Positions 7,379-8,503 of a stretch of 8,503 nt of DNA are shown here, piece by piece. This stretch comes from Comamonadaceae bacterium (GTDB taxonomy: Bacteria; Pseudomonadota; Gammaproteobacteria; Burkholderiales; Burkholderiaceae): contig CANCCJ010000109.1 of NCBI GenBank assembly GCA_947374535.1, positions 1 through 8,503 of the forward strand, read 5' to 3'. The translations under genes were made by a program, and so were the position numbers. Each line of letters begins with the position of its first letter. The first letter of the stretch is position 1. Under the pieces are notes generated by a model. It worked only from the letters and a program-made list of their open reading frames with translations, had not been told where the DNA came from and made no database searches.

Positions 7379-8480
7379 GATACCTTGCTTGAGTGACGCT
7401 TCGATGAAAGCATCGAGGTCGCCGTCCAAGACTTTTTGTGTGGCCGAGACTTCAACGTTGGTACGCAAGTCTTTGATGCGGCTGTTGTCCAGCACGTAGC
7501 TGCGAATTTGGTGACCCCAGCCCACATCGGTCTTGGTGTCTTCGAGTTTTTGTTGCTCTTCTTGACGCTTGCGCATCTCAAAGTCATACAAGCGCGAGCG
7601 CAGGCGCTTCCACGCCACGTCACGGTTGCTGTGTTGGCTGCGGCCGTCTTGACACTGCACCACGATGCCTGTGGGGATATGGGTCAAACGCACGGCGGAG
7701 TCGGTTTTGTTGATGTGCTGGCCACCCGCGCCAGAGGCACGGTAGGTGTCGGTGCGCACGTCGGCGGGGTTGATGTCGATCTCAATCGAGTCGTCAATCT
7801 CGGGGTACACAAACACCGAGGCAAACGAGGTGTGGCGACCGCCTGAGCTGTCGAAGGGGGACTTGCGCACCAAGCGGTGCACACCGGTTTCGGTGCGCAA
7901 CAAACCAAAGGCGTATTCGCCTTCGATTTTGATGGTGGCACCCTTGATGCCCGCCACGTCACCGGGAGATTCGTCTTCCACCGTGGTTTTGAAACCTTTG
8001 CGTTCGGCGTACTTGAGGTACTGACGCAGCAGCATGCTGGCCCAGTCGCAGGCTTCGGTGCCACCGGCACCGGCTTGGATGTCGAGGAAGCAATTCAGCG
8101 GGTCCGCTTCGTTGCTGAACATGCGGCGGAATTCAAGCTCTTCAATGGTTTTGACCAAGCCTTGGGTGTCGGCTTCGATGGTCAGCAAACCTTCTTCATC
8201 GCTGTCAGCCTTGCTCATCTCAAACAACTCGGCGTTGTCTGCCAGCTCTTGCGTGAGGCGGGTGAGTGTGACGACCACGCCGTCGAGGGCTTTCTTTTCA
8301 CGACCCAGCTCTTGCGCTTTTTTGGGGTCGTTCCAGATGGTGGGGTCTTCTAGTGAGGCGTTGACGGTGCGCAGGCGTTCGGCTTTGGCATCGTAGTCAA
8401 AGATACCTCCGGAGATCTACCGTGCGCACGCTCAGGTCGGCGAGGGTAGATCCAATGAGGTTGATGCGTTCTGCTTCCAT
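7376..8480 (-). CDS. prfB: Peptide chain release factor 2, expressed by programmed +1 frameshift
   Basis: RF2 recognises UGA and UAA stop codons and triggers release of the finished protein. The gene is complete but in two frames. From ATG at 8480 the first 27 codons ([10 protein letters not shown]...DLRRYL) end at an in-frame TGA (8399-8397). Skipping one base (8399) continues in the frame running from 8398 to the TAA at 7376, giving 367 residues against 365 in E. coli. Without the shift, only a 27-residue peptide would form. Using full-length numbering, the stop-codon-reading tripeptide SPF is at 207-209 and the GGQ motif at 252-254, both two above E. coli. Ala248 precedes the GGQ loop, where E. 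coli K-12 carries the less active Thr246. The ATG has only a weak AAGAAGA-like ribosome site; it was chosen because it gives the family N-terminus. The upstream promoter lies outside the window. First gene of the operon with pepN and fbp; the often-seen neighbour lysS is not downstream. Confidence 0.97.
8396..8411 (-). promoter_or_regulatory. RF2 programmed +1 frameshift site
   Basis: On the minus strand the site reads CGGAGG-TAT-CTT-TGA-C. An internal Shine-Dalgarno (GGAGG, 8410-8406) lies three bases before the slippery codon CTT (8402-8400), followed by TGA (8399-8397) and a C, a poor termination context. This is the arrangement of the E. coli site (AGGGGG TAT CTT TGA C). When RF2 is scarce the ribosome pauses at TGA, slips forward one base and reads GAC, so RF2 controls its own synthesis. 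The Leu-Asp-Tyr-Asp sequence across the junction matches the family. Confidence 0.97.
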
Positions 8481-8503
8481 GATGCGGTCTTCTTTATGTG
8501 TCT

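Noticed and set aside
6321..7379. 352-codon plus-strand open frame opposite the first part of pepN
   Set aside because: It is antisense to the conserved GAMEN/HEXXH coding region, with a low-complexity H/V/A composition and no recognisable domain.
7877..8353. 158-codon plus-strand open frame opposite prfB
   Set aside because: Its composition is typical of a complementary-strand shadow, and it overlaps well-conserved RF2 coding sequence.
8397..8399. In-frame TGA in prfB as evidence of a pseudogene
   Set aside because: The stop sits in a complete RF2 frameshift signal, and the downstream frame carries intact SPF and GGQ motifs.

Overview
The window reads as ordinary chromosome of a betaproteobacterium, most likely a freshwater-type member of the Comamonadaceae (Burkholderiales). 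The inference rests on the FdsA-type formate dehydrogenase, the N-terminus of release factor 2 (it begins [10 protein letters not shown]), the class I fructose-1,6-bisphosphatase, and a moderate GC content. Samples of 60 bases counted by hand give about 53-58% GC in the main genes. The genus is not certain.

Layout. From the left edge to 2401, on the plus strand, lies most of fdsA, the molybdenum-containing catalytic subunit of soluble NAD-dependent formate dehydrogenase; its N-terminus is outside the window. It ends 37 bases from the end of a convergent minus-strand block that fills the rest of the window. In transcription order (right to left) that block is: prfB (release factor 2, complete, with a textbook programmed +1 frameshift site), pepN (M1 aminopeptidase N), fbp (fructose-1,6-bisphosphatase), a DapA/DHDPS-superfamily gene lacking the catalytic lysine and tyrosine, and a 65-residue protein of unknown function.

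How they fit together. prfB, pepN and fbp are separated by 8 and 9 bases. At both junctions the stop codon of the upstream gene is part of the downstream Shine-Dalgarno sequence (TAAGGA), so they form one tight operon with probable translational coupling. A 76-base gap containing a small perfect palindrome separates fbp from the DapA-like gene, which overlaps the small gene by ATGA. These last two genes are visibly more AT-rich than their neighbours (sampled rows 37-47% GC) and look like an accessory insertion between fdsA and fbp. Formate dehydrogenase makes CO2 and NADH from formate, while fbp serves gluconeogenesis or the Calvin cycle. The two lie on opposite strands and nothing in the sequence shows co-regulation.

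The window is mostly housekeeping. The most unusual item is the degenerate DapA-like protein with its coupled small partner. No RNA gene, mobile element, CRISPR array or long repeat was seen.
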